NCBI GenBank assembly: GCA_030522415.1
Contig: CM060109.1
Coordinates: forward strand, 31,889,892-31,953,891
Reading direction: 5' to 3'
DNA from: Channallabes apus
Lineage: Eukaryota; Chordata; Actinopteri; Siluriformes; Clariidae
Length of the DNA stretch: 64,000 nucleotides
Shown: positions 46,376 through 58,630 of the stretch, piece after piece
Numbering within the stretch: position 1 is the stretch's first letter
Layout: each line of letters starts with the position of its first letter
Program-made: the position numbers and the translations under genes
Notes under the pieces: generated by a model
Told to the model about the DNA's origin: nothing
Seen by the model: the letters and a program-made list of their open reading frames with translations, nothing else
Database searches by the model: none

Positions 46376-48895
46376 ACTAGATTAACAGTAATAGTAGCAT
46401 CTAGAAAATTTGAAGCAGGTTTGTATAGATTGTAAACTCAAATCCACATAAAGACTTTTATGTATAAAGGAATCTTCAGTGGATGGGCTAAATATCTATA
46501 TCAAGAATTTGGTTATGGCCCTTTATGGGCCATTTCTCTCAGCCTGGGTTTCTACTTCTTTATTCTTTTCTGTGGCAGTGCAGCATACTGTCAGTGTCTG
46601 TTTCTTCACCCTGCACCTCAGTTTTCCTTAACAACCTGGAAACCTCTCGCCATCTGTTTGAGAGCATATTATGTTGACATAACCATTCTATAGACAGTGA
46701 GGATGTCCATCCTTCCCATCTGTAGGAACTTTGATAGTGCTCAATGTCTCTGCGTAGGACCTCTGTAAATCCTTTGGCTTTGGTGCATACATTTCCCCCT
46801 GTTGTCTTTTGGTCCTGAAGGGATCTGAGCTTGGACAGCATATCAAAGTACAGACTGTCTTGGAGATCTCTAAATGGTCCACATATATTCTTCATGGCAT
46901 GATGCTTGGCCCCGCAGTGTGTTTCTCCAGTTCCGGCAATGTGCCAGCCTCTCTTGTCTTGGTTTTCCATCCCCCACAGGTTCACATATGACTCTTTGAT
47001 GAACAATTCACAGCAATCCTTTTTCAGTCACTACGTTAGCGGCATCAGACAGTATAAGATTGAGGAACTTTCCAGAACACCATATGTGCATGTTATTGGG
47101 GGACTGTGATGCCCGCAGTGCAGAGAAGTCTCTCTTGTGTCCAGTTTCAATTGCTTGAGACCTCTTTTAGCAACTTGACAAAGAATTGGCCAATGAGCAT
47201 GCTGCACCAGACAACTGCGACAAGCCATTCATTGATAATGTCAGTGTCATGTATATCACACGTTATGTCCTGTGTTGTATCAAGCTGATGAAAAAGTATT
47301 TCCTCATTATGGTTATCAATTTTGAGCAGTTTAAAATTTCTGTATCATGCTTTTTTACGAACTTTCTTTCTCACATGCAAATGTCTCACGTGCAAAACAA
47401 TTCTGGTGTCATTTGCTTTTCTGAAAGGTGAGCATACAAAAGAAAACAAACCATGACGTTCTTTGAAATATGTCAGCCATACTTGCATCATCTCTATGGG
47501 TAAGCTCATTCTTCCCCTCAGATCTTACCAAAGACTGAGGCCGTGCCCATGAAAGCCTTAGATTAAAGTTCATGGTTGACAGGAGTTGAAACAAACATGG
47601 TCTGATGCTCTTGGGTTCACCTACCTCAAGTATGCTCCTGCTGAGATGCTTTTTTGCTCAGCACAATTGTAAATAGTGTTTATGTGAGTTACTACTTCCT
47701 GGGAGATCAAACTGGTTATTTCCCACTGATCACTCCTATCATCCTATTCTCATTCCTGCCCATCTGGTATCATCATCTCAGCCACAATCAAAGTGTGTTC
47801 TGATGCTTAATATGAACATTACCTGGAGCTGTTGACTATGATAGTTTGCTGCCACATACTCAAGCTCATTAGATAATGTCTGTCATGAATATGCAGGTAT
47901 AAGATGTTCTTAATGAGGTTCATTGTGAGTAAATATTTAGTTATACATCTTAAAAAATAATGTTATTCAAAAAATAGTTGAAAAGGGATGGAGGTAAGAA
48001 TGTTGAATGTAAATTTTACAGAATGTAACAATGAAACTGTTACTACAAGTATGGAAAACATATATTTGTACCCTAGAACAAAAGCATATTTTATGTCTAG
48101 ATTTTACGTCATGGCTTCCTTTTCTAGGTTGTGATTCGACGTCTTCCACCGAGCCTATCAAAAGAACAGCTTGAGGAGCATCTCAGTCCACTTCCTTCTT
48201 ATGACTATTTTGAGTTTTTTCCTGCAGATCAAAGGTATTATTCTTTTGGGAAATTATGCTGGAAATGATTCATGGAAATGAAAATATATTTTTTTAACAA
48301 AATGGTTTTATTCCTGCAGCCTATATCCACATCTTTTCTCCAGAGCATACATCAACTTTAAAAACCCAGAGGATATTGTTTTATTCAGAGATCGTTTCGA
48401 TGGTTATGTTTTTATTGATAATAAAGGTAAGACTTTGCATACATATGTGCAGAAACTTTTATACAATGCCTGGCCAGAAAAAAAGTCAATTATTGGCCTT
48501 CAACAACAACCAAAAAATAACTAAGGGTATTTGCTGAAACTCGCTTATGAACTGTTCAACATATTATGAAAAAACAGTTTTGATGGTGCTGAACTGTCAA
48601 CTTTATGAAAGAAATATTGTAGGGAACAAAAATCAGTAAAGATCACTTGTTTGGTAAAGTGGACCATTCAGTCATCCCTTATCAACTGCTTATCTGAGAT
48701 CAGGTCACCTTAGAATAAAAAAAAAAAAAAATTGTTTACCTATATTTAACCAGGCAAGACAGATTAAGAACAGGTTTCCTATTTACAACTGTGGCCTGGC
48801 AAAGGCAAAGCCTTTTAGGGGAAATAGGGGGACTAATAAAAATAAGGCATTTTAAGAAAGATGCATATATACAGTATAAACGAAATTACGAATGA

Positions 48896-48927
<32 letters not shown>

Positions 48928-49950
48928 GCAAAAAGAAAATAAGATACATATTACAAAAAAAATCATAAAATGTTATATAAACAATGTAAACAATGGAGCA
49001 GCAATGAGTTAGAGCAGCTAGTCTAAATAACAGCAGCACACGTCTTTATAGTAAGTTGAGATCCGAGATTGAAAAGCAGACTTGCTTTTTATCAAGATTA
49101 TCCAGTTTTAACGTTTTCTGCAGGTCATTCCAGTCTCTAGCAGCAGCGTTCTGAAAAGACGATAGGCCAAATACAGAGGTAGCCTTAGGAACTGTCAGCA
49201 GAATCAGGTTAGCGGAATGAGTGTTATACCCCGAAAGAAGAGAAGAGTGTAACAGTTCTAGTCAGTAAGGAGGGTACCAGAAGCGGGGTCCAGTAGAGAT
49301 GTCCAAACGTCTCTCCCAGCAACATTATCTAGCACCTTCTGTTACTAAAATGATAAAATACATATAATAATGTGCCTTTTATTTAGGTCAGGAGTATCCA
49401 GCCATTGTAGAATTTGCACCATTTCAGAAGGTTTCCAAGAAGAAGCTCAAGAAAAAAGATGCCAAGGCCGGAAGCATTGAAGACGGTATTTGTGATGGTT
49501 GAAAAATACTTTCATTGATTTTTTTAATGCTTTTTAATTATTTTTTATTTATTTGATATGCAGAGATCCATAGGTTTGTTTTTCTGCTAGATCCAGAATA
49601 CAGAAGATTTCTGGAGAACTATTCATGTGATGAGGAGAAGTCAATGGCCAATCCAGAAACACTGTTGGGAGAAATTGAGGCTAAAACAAGAGAGCTAATA
49701 GGTACATACTGTATCCATGTCTGTTTTGACACAATACATAGCTAACCTGGCGTGGCTTCCCTTGTACATTTTACATGTGTTACAGTGCTAAGTAAAAGTT
49801 CAGTGGTCAAATTAAATATTTTTGCATTTTACTTGATTTCAGCTAAACGGACAACACCACTTCTGGAATACATTAAGAACAAGAAGTTGGAAAAGCAGGT
49901 TGGGAAATAACTGTTCTAAGTTTCTCTTTAATACTTGAATGATAAGGACA

Positions 49951-49989
<39 letters not shown>

Positions 49990-51592
49990 TGGTGTGAAAA
50001 ACTATGTGCCCCCCTCCTGATTTCTTATTCTTTTGCATGTTTGTCACACTTAAATGTTTCTGCTCATCAAAAACCGTTAACTATTAGTCAAAGATAAGAT
50101 AATTGAACACAAAATGCAGTTTTTAAATGAAGGTTTACGTTATTAAGGGAGACAAAAAAACTCCAAATCTACATGGCCCTGTGTGAAAAAGTGATTGCCC
50201 CCCCTTGTTAAAAAATAACTGTTGTTTATCACACCTGAGTTCAATTTCTGTAGTCACCCCCAGGCCTGATTACTGCCACACCTGTTTCAATCAAGAAATC
50301 ACTTAAATAGGAGCTACCTGACACAGAGAAGTAGACCAAAAGCACCTCAAAAGCTAGATATCATGCCAAGATCCAAAGAAATTCAGGAAAAAATGAGAAC
50401 AAAAGTAATTGAGATCTATCAGTCTGGTAAAGGTTATAAAGCCATTTCTAAAGCTTTGGGACTCCAGCGAACCACAGTGAAAGCCATTATCCACAAATGG
50501 CAAAAACATGGAACAGTGGTGAACCTTCCCAGGAGTGGCCGGCCGACCAAAATTACCCCAAGAGCGCAGAGACGACTCATCCGAGAGGCCACAAAAGACC
50601 CCAAGACAACATCTAAAGAACTGCAGGCCTCACTTGCCTCAATTAAGGTCAGTGTTCACGACTCCACCATAAGAAAGAGACTGGGCAAAAACGGCCTGCA
50701 TGGCAGATTTCCAAGGCACAAACCACTTTTAAGCAAAAAGAACATTAAGGCTCGTCTCAATTTTGCTAAAAAAAACATCTCAATGATTGCCAAGACTTTT
50801 GGGAAAATACCTTGTGGACCGACGAGACAAAAGTTGAACTTTTTGGAAGGTGCGTGTCCCGTTACATCTGGCGTAAAAGTAACACAGCGTTTCAGAAAAA
50901 GAACATCATACCAACAGTAAAATATGGTGGTGGTAGTGTGATGGTCTGGGGTTGTTTTGCTGCTTCAGGACCTGGAAGGCTTGCTGTGATAGATGGAACC
51001 ATGAATTCTACTGTCTACCAAAAAATCCTGAAGGAGAATGTCCGGCCATCTGTTCGTCAACTCAAGCTGAAGCGATCTTGGGTGCTGCAGCAGGACAATG
51101 ACCCAAAACACACCAGCAAATCCACCTCTGAATGGCTGAAGAAAAACAAAATGAAGACTTTGGAGTGGCCTAGTCAAAGTCCTGACCTGAGTCCTATTGA
51201 GATGATGTGGCATGACCTTAAAAAGGCGGTTCATGCTAGAAAACCCTCAAATAAAGCTGAATTACAACAATTCTGCAAAGACGAGTGGGCCAAAATTCCT
51301 CCAGAGCACTGTAAAAGACTCGTTGCAAGTTATCGCAAACGCTTGATTGCAGTTATTGCTGCTAAGGGTGGCCCAACCAGTTATTAGGTTCAACTTTTTC
51401 ACACAGAGCCATGTAGGTTTGGATTTTTTTTCTCCCTAAATAATAAAACCCCTCATTTAAAAACTGAATTTTGTGTTTACTTGTGTTATCTTTGACTAAT
51501 AGTTAAATGTGTTTGATGATCAGAAACATTTTGTGTGACAAACATGCAAAAGAATAAGAAATCAGGAGGGGAGCAAATAGTTTTTCACACCA

Positions 51593-51671
<79 letters not shown>

Positions 51672-53690
51672 TTTTATTTTATTTTTTTTTTATATATATA
51701 CATTTTTTTATACAGAGAATTCGGGAGGAAAAAAGGGAGGAGAGGAGACGCAGAGAACTAGAGAAGAAACGGCAAAGGGAAGAGGAGAAAAGAAAACGGA
51801 GAGAAGAGGAGAGGCGAAAACGCAAAGAGGCAGAGAAGCAGAAGAAGCAGTCTGAAAAGGATATCAAAATTAAGGTCTCACCACTTCCTCTTTCAGATTC
51901 CTTATTTAGATGTGTTTTACCAGCAAGGCCCATTTGCCAGCAGGGCTTTTGGAAAATTTCATTGTAGCTTTAATAATCCTAATGTTTCTGTAGCTTTTAA
52001 AGAAATGTGACAGGGATGATGAGGTGGAATCAGACAGACTAAAAGACAAAGGAGACAGTGGAGAGACTGAGAGGAACAAGTGGGACAAATCCTCAGGTCA
52101 CACTAAGGCAAAGGAACCTAAAGACGGGTACAAAAATGTTTATGCTATATATTTTTAATAAATGTATAAGTGCGGTGCCCCTTTAAGCTTTCAGACATAC
52201 ACACCATCTTAAGACATGAAGTGATCATGTTTGTGCTTTTGTGGCTTTTTCCTTACAGTAGAGTTCAGCTAGAAAGTGAGAAGGAGCAGCGGGATGGCCA
52301 CGGTCGCCGACAGAGAGATAAAGATCAGAGGGGCAGAGAAGAGGAGCGCAAGCGGCAACGGCATCACTATGAGTTTGATAAATTCATGCGCCGCAAGGAG
52401 GAGACCAAATGGGGCAAAGGCTACTGTCATGACCGGGCTAAGAAAGATGGCCATCACCATGGCTACTCCTACTGCCCAGAGATGGGGGACAAGTCAAGCA
52501 AGGAGGACCGGGATGACATGGGGAGCAGAAAGGAACGTATACGTAATAAGGTGGGCAAAACTGATCGAACATAATAACTCAACCACAGACTATGTACTGC
52601 AAACAAAAGGCTCTAGTGCTTTAAGTGTGTGACTAATATACTCAGAATTTAGATAAAATGTAAGAAACTTCATTAGGTTCATTATTAAGGACATAACTTT
52701 ACATTAATAAAATATACATAACATCACTAAAGGACAACACAAGCATATTTCTTGGCATTGTGAGCATAAACTAATAATACTCATCAGTCTGTTTGCCCAC
52801 TACTCAGCTATGTAGTACAGACCACTAACAAAGGTTTCCTTTTCATCAAAGTCATTGTCTTGAAGTTTCATTGTGTCAATGAGTTTGCAATACAAATCCT
52901 CCTCCCGCCTGGGGTTTGTATTGCAGCCTAGGCTTGTGTTATGAATGCTGATGTGCTGTCGAGGCAGTTAGCTGTTAATTTAGCTGTTGGCAATTTTGGG
53001 ATGATGATTGACGGAAGGCAACATGTCTCTCAGTCTGTATTAGTGCATCAGGAGAAAAGGACCTCCCAGTCTGAGGGGCCAGACCAGATAGGAGGGGCTC
53101 TGCCAGCCAAGGTACAGATAGCCTTTGAGCCTTTCTACCCAAGGGGAGGGGATACCACACTGATATACGCTGGGAGGCCCCACATCTTACCATGCTAGGC
53201 CTCGTTGTTGACAGCAAATGCCACAGCATATTAGTTTTTGGAAACTGGCAATAGTCATTGCAATTTATAATCAAGTACAAGTCCAAATTTTTATTTCAAT
53301 ACATTCAATTCATAAAATATATATCTCAAAACATTGTAGAGCATTTGCTGTCAAAACATTTCGTGTGCTATTCTCAAGTTTAAATACATTGGTAGGACAC
53401 TAATTAGAGTTAGAGAGTTTTTCTATTCTGGTAAAATTAGGGCTTTGTGAAGGGCTTACTGCAGTCATAGAGAAAAAAATGCGAGTCCCTTGTTATTGTC
53501 TTCTGTGTCTCAATCTTGGGAACAGGACCGACCTGCCATGCAGCTGTACCAGCCAGGAGCCCGTAACCGTAAGCATGTGGGGTCTGGGAACAAAGGCTTT
53601 GACTTCAGCCGGCTCTCTCCGGAGCCAAACAGTGAAACCTGCTATGAGCTGACCATAGGAACAGGCTCTGAGAAAAGTGGAGATGAGTGA
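44057..53690 (+). CDS. upf3a: Regulator of nonsense transcripts 3A
   Basis: UPF3-family factor linking exon junction complexes to UPF2/UPF1 in nonsense-mediated decay. Ten exons join in phase to 456 codons plus stop: 44057-44197, 48128-48234, 48320-48426, 49387-49485, 49591-49701, 49843-49898, 51716-51874, 51994-52127, 52259-52550 and 53526-53690. The start MRAEKE matches the UPF3A N-terminus. The RRM-like UPF2-binding domain is about residues 48-140 (VVIRRLPPSLSKEQLEE through EYPAIVEFAPFQK). A Lys/Glu/Arg-rich region follows (about 208-300), and the exon-junction binding motif DRPAMQLYQPGAR lies at about 403-415. Human UPF3A is about 476 residues. The motif is closer to the UPF3B form, yet the N-terminus, C-terminus and position next to CDC16 support UPF3A. 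A Tc1 element occupies intron 6. Confidence 0.93.
44886..45345 (-). mobile_element. Internally deleted Tc1-like element
   Basis: The left end ACTACCAGTCAAAAGGTTGG and the right end GTTTGACTGGTGCTGTA are inverted. Interior text on the minus strand (CCTGATGAAACAGGCTCTCA, and AGAGCAGAAGTTCATTTAGA nearby) matches decayed fish Tc1 transposase sequence. It is in UPF3A intron 1. Confidence 0.65.
45420..46045. repeat. Second copy of the dispersed palindromic repeat
   Basis: Shared pieces include TTTGAAAAGAATCACGAC, the TG-rich core, and CTCAGTTGTGATCACGTGAC (inverse of 1025-1050). The end GACTCGCAATTCAAGGTTTC matches the end of the 975-1925 copy. It lies in UPF3A intron 1. Confidence 0.6.
46339..46372. 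repeat. (AG)n microsatellite
   Basis: About 17 AG units. Confidence 0.95.
46440..47660. other. Unassigned stretch of higher complexity in UPF3A intron 1
   Basis: Unlike its AT-rich surroundings this has mixed composition and open frames on both strands. The longest is minus 46560-47006 (148 codons) and others lie on plus 46906-47109. No family was recognised and no splice signals give a single consistent frame. It could be a decayed repeat or retro-copy, and its origin is unknown. Confidence 0.3.
48740..49310 (-). repeat. Probable dispersed repeat
   Basis: It contains TATTTAACCAGGCAAGACAG, AAGAACAGGTTTCCTATTTA and a body with AGGTCATTCCAGTCTCTAGC and CAGCGTTCTGAAAAG. These are words that recur in fish non-LTR or similar repeats. 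There is no open frame. It lies in UPF3A intron 3. Confidence 0.4.
49956..49986. repeat. (TA)n tract left of Tc1 element
   Basis: An uninterrupted TA run ends directly at the CAGTGG terminus at 49987, so the TA target duplication lies within the microsatellite. Confidence 0.9.
49987..51595 (+). mobile_element. Nearly intact Tc1-like transposon in UPF3A intron 6
   Basis: The left end CAGTGGTGTGAAAAACTATG and the right end AGTTTTTCACACCACTG are inverted, each next to TA. The inverted arms extend about 200 bp (for instance GCATGTTTGTCACACTTAAA against the text near 51520-51550). The 1.61-kb length is that of a complete Tc1. The orientation matches the host gene. Confidence 0.92.
50363..51387 (+). 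pseudogene. Tc1 transposase with one obvious frameshift
   Basis: The frame from 50363 (MPRSKEIQEKMRTKVIEIY) contains the paired-like helix-turn-helix region and the GRPTKITPRAQRR linker. The frame changes at the A8 run at 50768-50775. From there the sequence continues in another frame through WTDETK (first Asp), [10 protein letters not shown] (second Asp) and SPIEMMW (Glu), to the stop at 51387. The Asp in QQDNDPKH and the Glu in SPIEMMW are separated by 34 residues, the DD34E signature. It has few other lesions and looks younger than the other Tc1 copies in the window. Confidence 0.9.
51596..51668. repeat. (TA)n tract between Tc1 element and UPF3A exon 7
   Basis: About 36 TA units, followed by a T-rich stretch (51669-51710) and the TATACAG acceptor at 51715. 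The T-rich stretch is therefore the polypyrimidine tract of exon 7. Confidence 0.95.
52800..53525. other. UPF3A intron 9, unidentified GC-richer segment
   Basis: The last intron runs 52551-53525. The stretch 52940-53200 has higher GC and open frames on both strands but no family I recognise. It may be a repeat fragment. Confidence 0.3.
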
Positions 53691-54620
53691 CAGAAAAAGT
53701 GTTCTTCAAGGCAAAGGGCATAGTAGTACCAAAGGGCATATAATAAACCTCTCTGATCATGTTTCCTATGTGTATTTCCATGTGCATAATTCATTGATTA
53801 TGTTAATGTTAATAGATTCTACTATGTGTTTGAGAATACTGCCTCATTGGATTAACATTTTTCTACATTTTTAAAATAAGCACTTATCACATGTTGTTTG
53901 TTGACCCGTGTTGTTTGTTGTTCTATGATGCAATCCGTCATCATTTACAGAGGACAGATTTATATGCCTTTTGTAGGAATCATATAGATTGCATTACATG
54001 AGAGAGTTTATGAATATGGTAGTACAGATAGTGTACAGATTTTACTGTAAACATAAAGTATAATCATAAACAAATGTTGTGAATTGCATATTTTAGTATA
54101 TGATATGTATGTTTCTGTTGTGCAACTGCAGAAAAGGTTCATAAAAGGGACTTAAAAACTGTTTGTGTGCATATGCACATTACTTATTTTATCGTGGATG
54201 TAAAAAGCACTTACTTAATTAAGTAATTCAGCATGTACCTCTTCATTTTAGATAATAATACTAAAATGCCTGATCTTTTATATATTAAACTGACATTTGG
54301 TATTTTTGTACTCTTGTAGTACTCCTAAATTGAGTCTAAATCCTAATGTAAGCTAAGAAGTACATATTTTGGCTTTGAATATAGGTAATGGAGAATGACT
54401 AGCTAGAATTTTGCTTAGATTTATATCAAATGTTATCAAAGTATCAATTGTGCTTTTTATATGGTTGTATAATTGATGGCAGTTGTGATTTACATGCCTT
54501 GGCGACATGTATTTTTTTCGCTCTCATTCGAAAGACCAAAACTAAGCTTTTTCACATGAAAAATTACATTACAATGCATTTTGATGGATTTATTAATATT
54601 AATAAAATGCACATTGTAGA
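53691..54620 (+). other. upf3a: UPF3A 3' UTR candidates
   Basis: AATAAA occurs 52 bases past the stop at 53742-53747 and again at 54601-54606. The true site is not visible. The intervening sequence is AT-rich and non-coding. Confidence 0.45.
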
Positions 54621-54924
54621 TGGAACAGTGTGTTTATTTGTTTAAAAATGATTTGAGCAATAATTTCAGACAAACAATTTTTAAATTCATTTAGTGTTTT
54701 CTATTATGACCTTACAGTATAATAAATGTAAGAATATTAAGCCTGTTTCTGGACTTTTTTTTTTATTACTAATCCTAAATTCTAAATATTTTATTTGCTG
54801 ATTATTTTGCTACTTTCTACAAATAGAACAAGCCAATAGTAAAATACTATTTTAAGCATGAACTTGATAAAAATAAGTTTATAAATAAGTTTAATAATCT
54901 ATTTATTTAGTTTATTTTTTCATT

Positions 54925-55180
54925 TTGTACTGCCTATCCTGTACCGGGTCGTTGGGGCCTGGAGTCTATCCCAGAAAACTTTGGAGCCTACAGGCAATTT
55001 AGAAACACTGATTAACCTAACCTGCATGTCTTTGAACTGTAAGGAAACTGGAGTACCCGGCTGAAACCGACCAAACACAGGGAGAACAGGCAAACTCTAC
55101 ACACACACACCTGAGGTAGGAATCTAACCCCTGACCCTGGTGGTGCGGGGCCACAGTGGTAACCACAATGCCACCATACT
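54925..55180 (-). repeat. Teleost tRNA-type SINE, minus strand
   Basis: The same family as 21521-21880: GCCTGGAGTCTATCCCAG, AACCTGCATGTCTTTGAACT, GGGAGAACAGGCAAACTC and CCTGACCCTGGTGGTGCGGG. The head near 55170 keeps CACAGTGGTAACCAC text. Confidence 0.75.
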
Positions 55181-57154
55181 ACCTATTTGGTTTACTGTGA
55201 TCTTAAAATAGATAAAACTAGAGGAATGCAACTACTTTTAAGATATTTTCGCTTGCTAAGATGCAATACTTTTGTAGTATGTATAACTATGGTGATCTTC
55301 GTGAACATTTCCAGTTTAAAAAGGAGTGTGTGATAAAGATGAAATGAATGACACCAGTTGGATCAGAATGCAGATTACATGACTATTTGAAGCTGAAAAA
55401 AAATTAATAAAATAAATCTGTAACTTATTATCTACTGCATGAAGTGACCTAGCAGGTAGGACACAACATTGTGAAAGTAAGGTCAACTCAGGATTTACTC
55501 AGATAACAAATGGATTAATGCAAAAGATAAAGACCATTTAATAATAACTAAAATGATAATAATGGTCTTCATCATCAAGAACAGGTTATGATTTAGTAGT
55601 CATACCCAACCTCGGTCTTCCCTTGTTGTCTGGTTCTCACCCTTTGTGATGCACAGTGTGAATCTGTTATACTCAGTAGCGGTGCAAGTTACATCCTGTC
55701 TACGAGTAAGTCTAGTCAAGCATTTTTACAAGTTCTGAGTCAATTCTCAACAAACTGCACATAGTGAAACACAGTTATAGCAGGTCATGAATGAAAATCG
55801 TTAACTGTTTTACCACACAAGCACAGGATGTAAGGATGAAAAATTAGTGTTGGGTAATGCCTCTTTAGTCACTATCATACATTCAATATAAACAGTTTTC
55901 CCAGTACACAGAATTGATTCATGTTACTTAGTGATGTCCATAGTGCCAACAAACCTCCAATGAATGATTCTCTGTTGAATTTCAATAAGAGGGAACTAAT
56001 TTATCATAGAATCTCATGATAGATAAACAAGTGTCAGTTGTCACTTCTTCTTCTCATAAATATTTTAGTTTTCATAAAACAAAGTTATTTGATCTGGTTC
56101 ATTCTGAGGCTGACAAATTGATACTTGGCAGCTGTGTATACTAAAGTGGAGCTTTACAGAGCCAACATGATACAATCATGCAGCAATTTTTCAATAGCAA
56201 AATAACTGAAAAACTATAGAGAGGTATATTTTAGAACAAACAACCTATTAACAGATGTCTGCATACTGTATACCATTAGATAGAAAAGGAATGAAAATTA
56301 ATCTTTTTAATTTTTAGTGTTCACCTCTCACACACTCCTTCACCCACAAATGTTCAAACCTTACAAATATCACGTGTATGGGTACTTTCAGGATTATGCA
56401 TGTCACATTTTACCTACTATTGAGATGTCTGCTGCTCCACTGCCACCATGGCTAAGGTTTTTTTTTTAGCAGATAAATTTTACAGACACATAGCAATATC
56501 AGTATGTGACATTGCGTAGAGTAAGATTTTGGACATGACACATTTCCACCAGACAGATTAAACGCATTTGATGTTCTGAATGTGCAACAAATACGTACAT
56601 TATGTTTATTATACATAGTGTTAATAGTGTGTTGAGTATGAAACGGCTAATCCACCTGTCTAGTTAATTACAATGTAACAACTAAAATATAAATACAAAT
56701 TATTCAGAATGTAGCCCAACTTGAACATCAGACTGACTGAGAACTTATTTGTGTGGCTTAAAACACAGCAATATGATCAAAACCTATATGTGTTGAACTA
56801 AAAAACATCAAATATTGTGCAAAAGTCTTAGGCACATGCAAGTAACTATTGTAGAGTAAAGATGTCTTCAAAAAGGTTTCTACATTCATATATTCAATAC
56901 ATAACAGTAGGTTTTGATTTAAATACCTTATCAGGTACAATTTGTGCATTTTTAAAATGAAATTAGCTGCTTATAGTTTCGCTGAACTTCCTGTAGAACC
57001 AGCCACAGCCTTTCTCAGGCGTTTGTCACACCTGTTTTTTTTTTTTTTCATTCATGCATGCAAAACCCAGAATATATTTTATTTATTTATTTTTCTCAGA
57101 AAAATAAATTTTACATAATATGCTGCTTCTTTTTCTGGCCTGCAGATTTTGCTG

Positions 57155-57187
57155 TAAGATTATTATTAATAATTAATAATAATCTTA
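57155..57187. repeat. Perfect 33-bp palindrome
   Basis: TAAGATTATTATTAAT, one A, then ATTAATAATAATCTTA. The arms are exact inverses of 16 bases with a single-base centre. Confidence 0.95.
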
Positions 57188-57489
57188 TTATAATTATAAG
57201 TTAATATGAATTTTGGAATAGAAATACATGAAATAAAATACTTGAGACCCGAAAAAGTACCTGTGTTTTTGTGCAGAAGATGTTTTAAAGCCATCTGTTA
57301 GTGTAAAGTGTGCATGTTATGGTTAATGTGGCATATCTTCCTTTGCCACATCCTCACTCACCTTTGTACATTTTGAAACTTTACTTCAACATCTATTTGA
57401 TAAAGTGCTGCAAAAAAATCACTAGATTTACTTTTCATTGTAACTTCACATCAAAAGGCACAGAGGTTTCACCCAAGAGAAAAACACAA

Positions 57490-57491
57490 AA

Positions 57492-57522
<31 letters not shown>

Positions 57523-57524
57523 AA
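57490..57524. repeat. (AAAT)n microsatellite
   Basis: About eight tetranucleotide AAAT units. Confidence 0.9.
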
Positions 57525-58467
57525 TCTTTTTTGAAGTTCCAGCCATGCTGAACCATACATTGCACAGTTTATAAAGTTTCAGTTTCAAACAAAATGAACT
57601 GATTGGGCTGTATTGGACTAGTGAGCTGAACAATGTTAGTATACTGCCTTAATCCATGCATAAATCTAGCCAGAACTGTGAATGTGAGAAGTCTGAAATG
57701 ACGCACTTCCCCTGTCTGCTACAGACAGATCTAAGAACAAGTTGTTTCCTGAATATAACAGTCATATAGCACACTAACGGTCTGTTATACACGTGGATGT
57801 CTACATGTGCTCAGTCGGGTAAGTGGACTGAAAGTTACTTTTAGCCATAACCACAGACACTTCACAAAACTGATCTTCATTCTTGGATAAATGCATTAGT
57901 GAAAAAAAATTTTTTTAAAACAGTTCAATGTGGTAATAAGGATTAATTATGAATTAAGTGAAAGCTGGTGTGATTTGATGTAGAAATTGTGGTTGAGAAC
58001 AAGCATGGTAGTATGTTGTCTAAATCGCTAGCTTTGTTTTGCTTTGTGGTTCCACATACACTACTTGAAAGAAATGTAATCTAGGACATACTGACATCAG
58101 ATTTTTTTTAATCAAAAGAGCAAGTCGTTTCAGTTTTCCTTCAGAACCACTGTACAACACAAAAAAGCAGATTTAGATGAAAGAGTTAGATTAAAGCAGT
58201 TTTCTTTTTATAAAACGAGATATTTAAAATCTACTACAAATATTTAGAAATATAATTACTAAACTTTGTTGATTTGTTTTAAAACACTTTAAATGAGGTA
58301 AACATTAAATAACACATTTTTACTTGTTAACAAATCATTTTTGGAATATAATGCTACTTTAATTGAACAGAATATATTCAGTATGGCCCAAAAGTCTGAG
58401 AAGACTAGGGGGAACTACTTTTGTTTAACAATCTTTTCTAATTCAGCAAAAATGTTTTCATTACAAC

Positions 58468-58630
58468 CAGCACGGTGGTGCAGTGGTTATCACTGTGGCC
58501 TCGCACCTCGGGTCTGTGTGCATGGAGTTTGCATGCTCTTCCCCGTGGGTTACTGTACCTCTTGGTACTCCAGTTACCTTACTTTGCAAAGTAGGCTAAT
58601 TGGGGTTTCCAAATTGCCTGTAGTGTATAT
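58468..58630 (+). repeat. Partial SINE, plus strand
   Basis: It contains GGTGGTGCAGTGGTTATCAC, GGAGTTTGCATGCTCTTCC and GGCTAATTGGGGTTTCCAAA of the common SINE family. The 3' half is missing. Confidence 0.7.

Noticed and set aside
51679..52088. Minus-strand Ser/Leu-rich frames
   Set aside because: They are antisense to the Glu/Arg-rich exons 7 and 8 of UPF3A.
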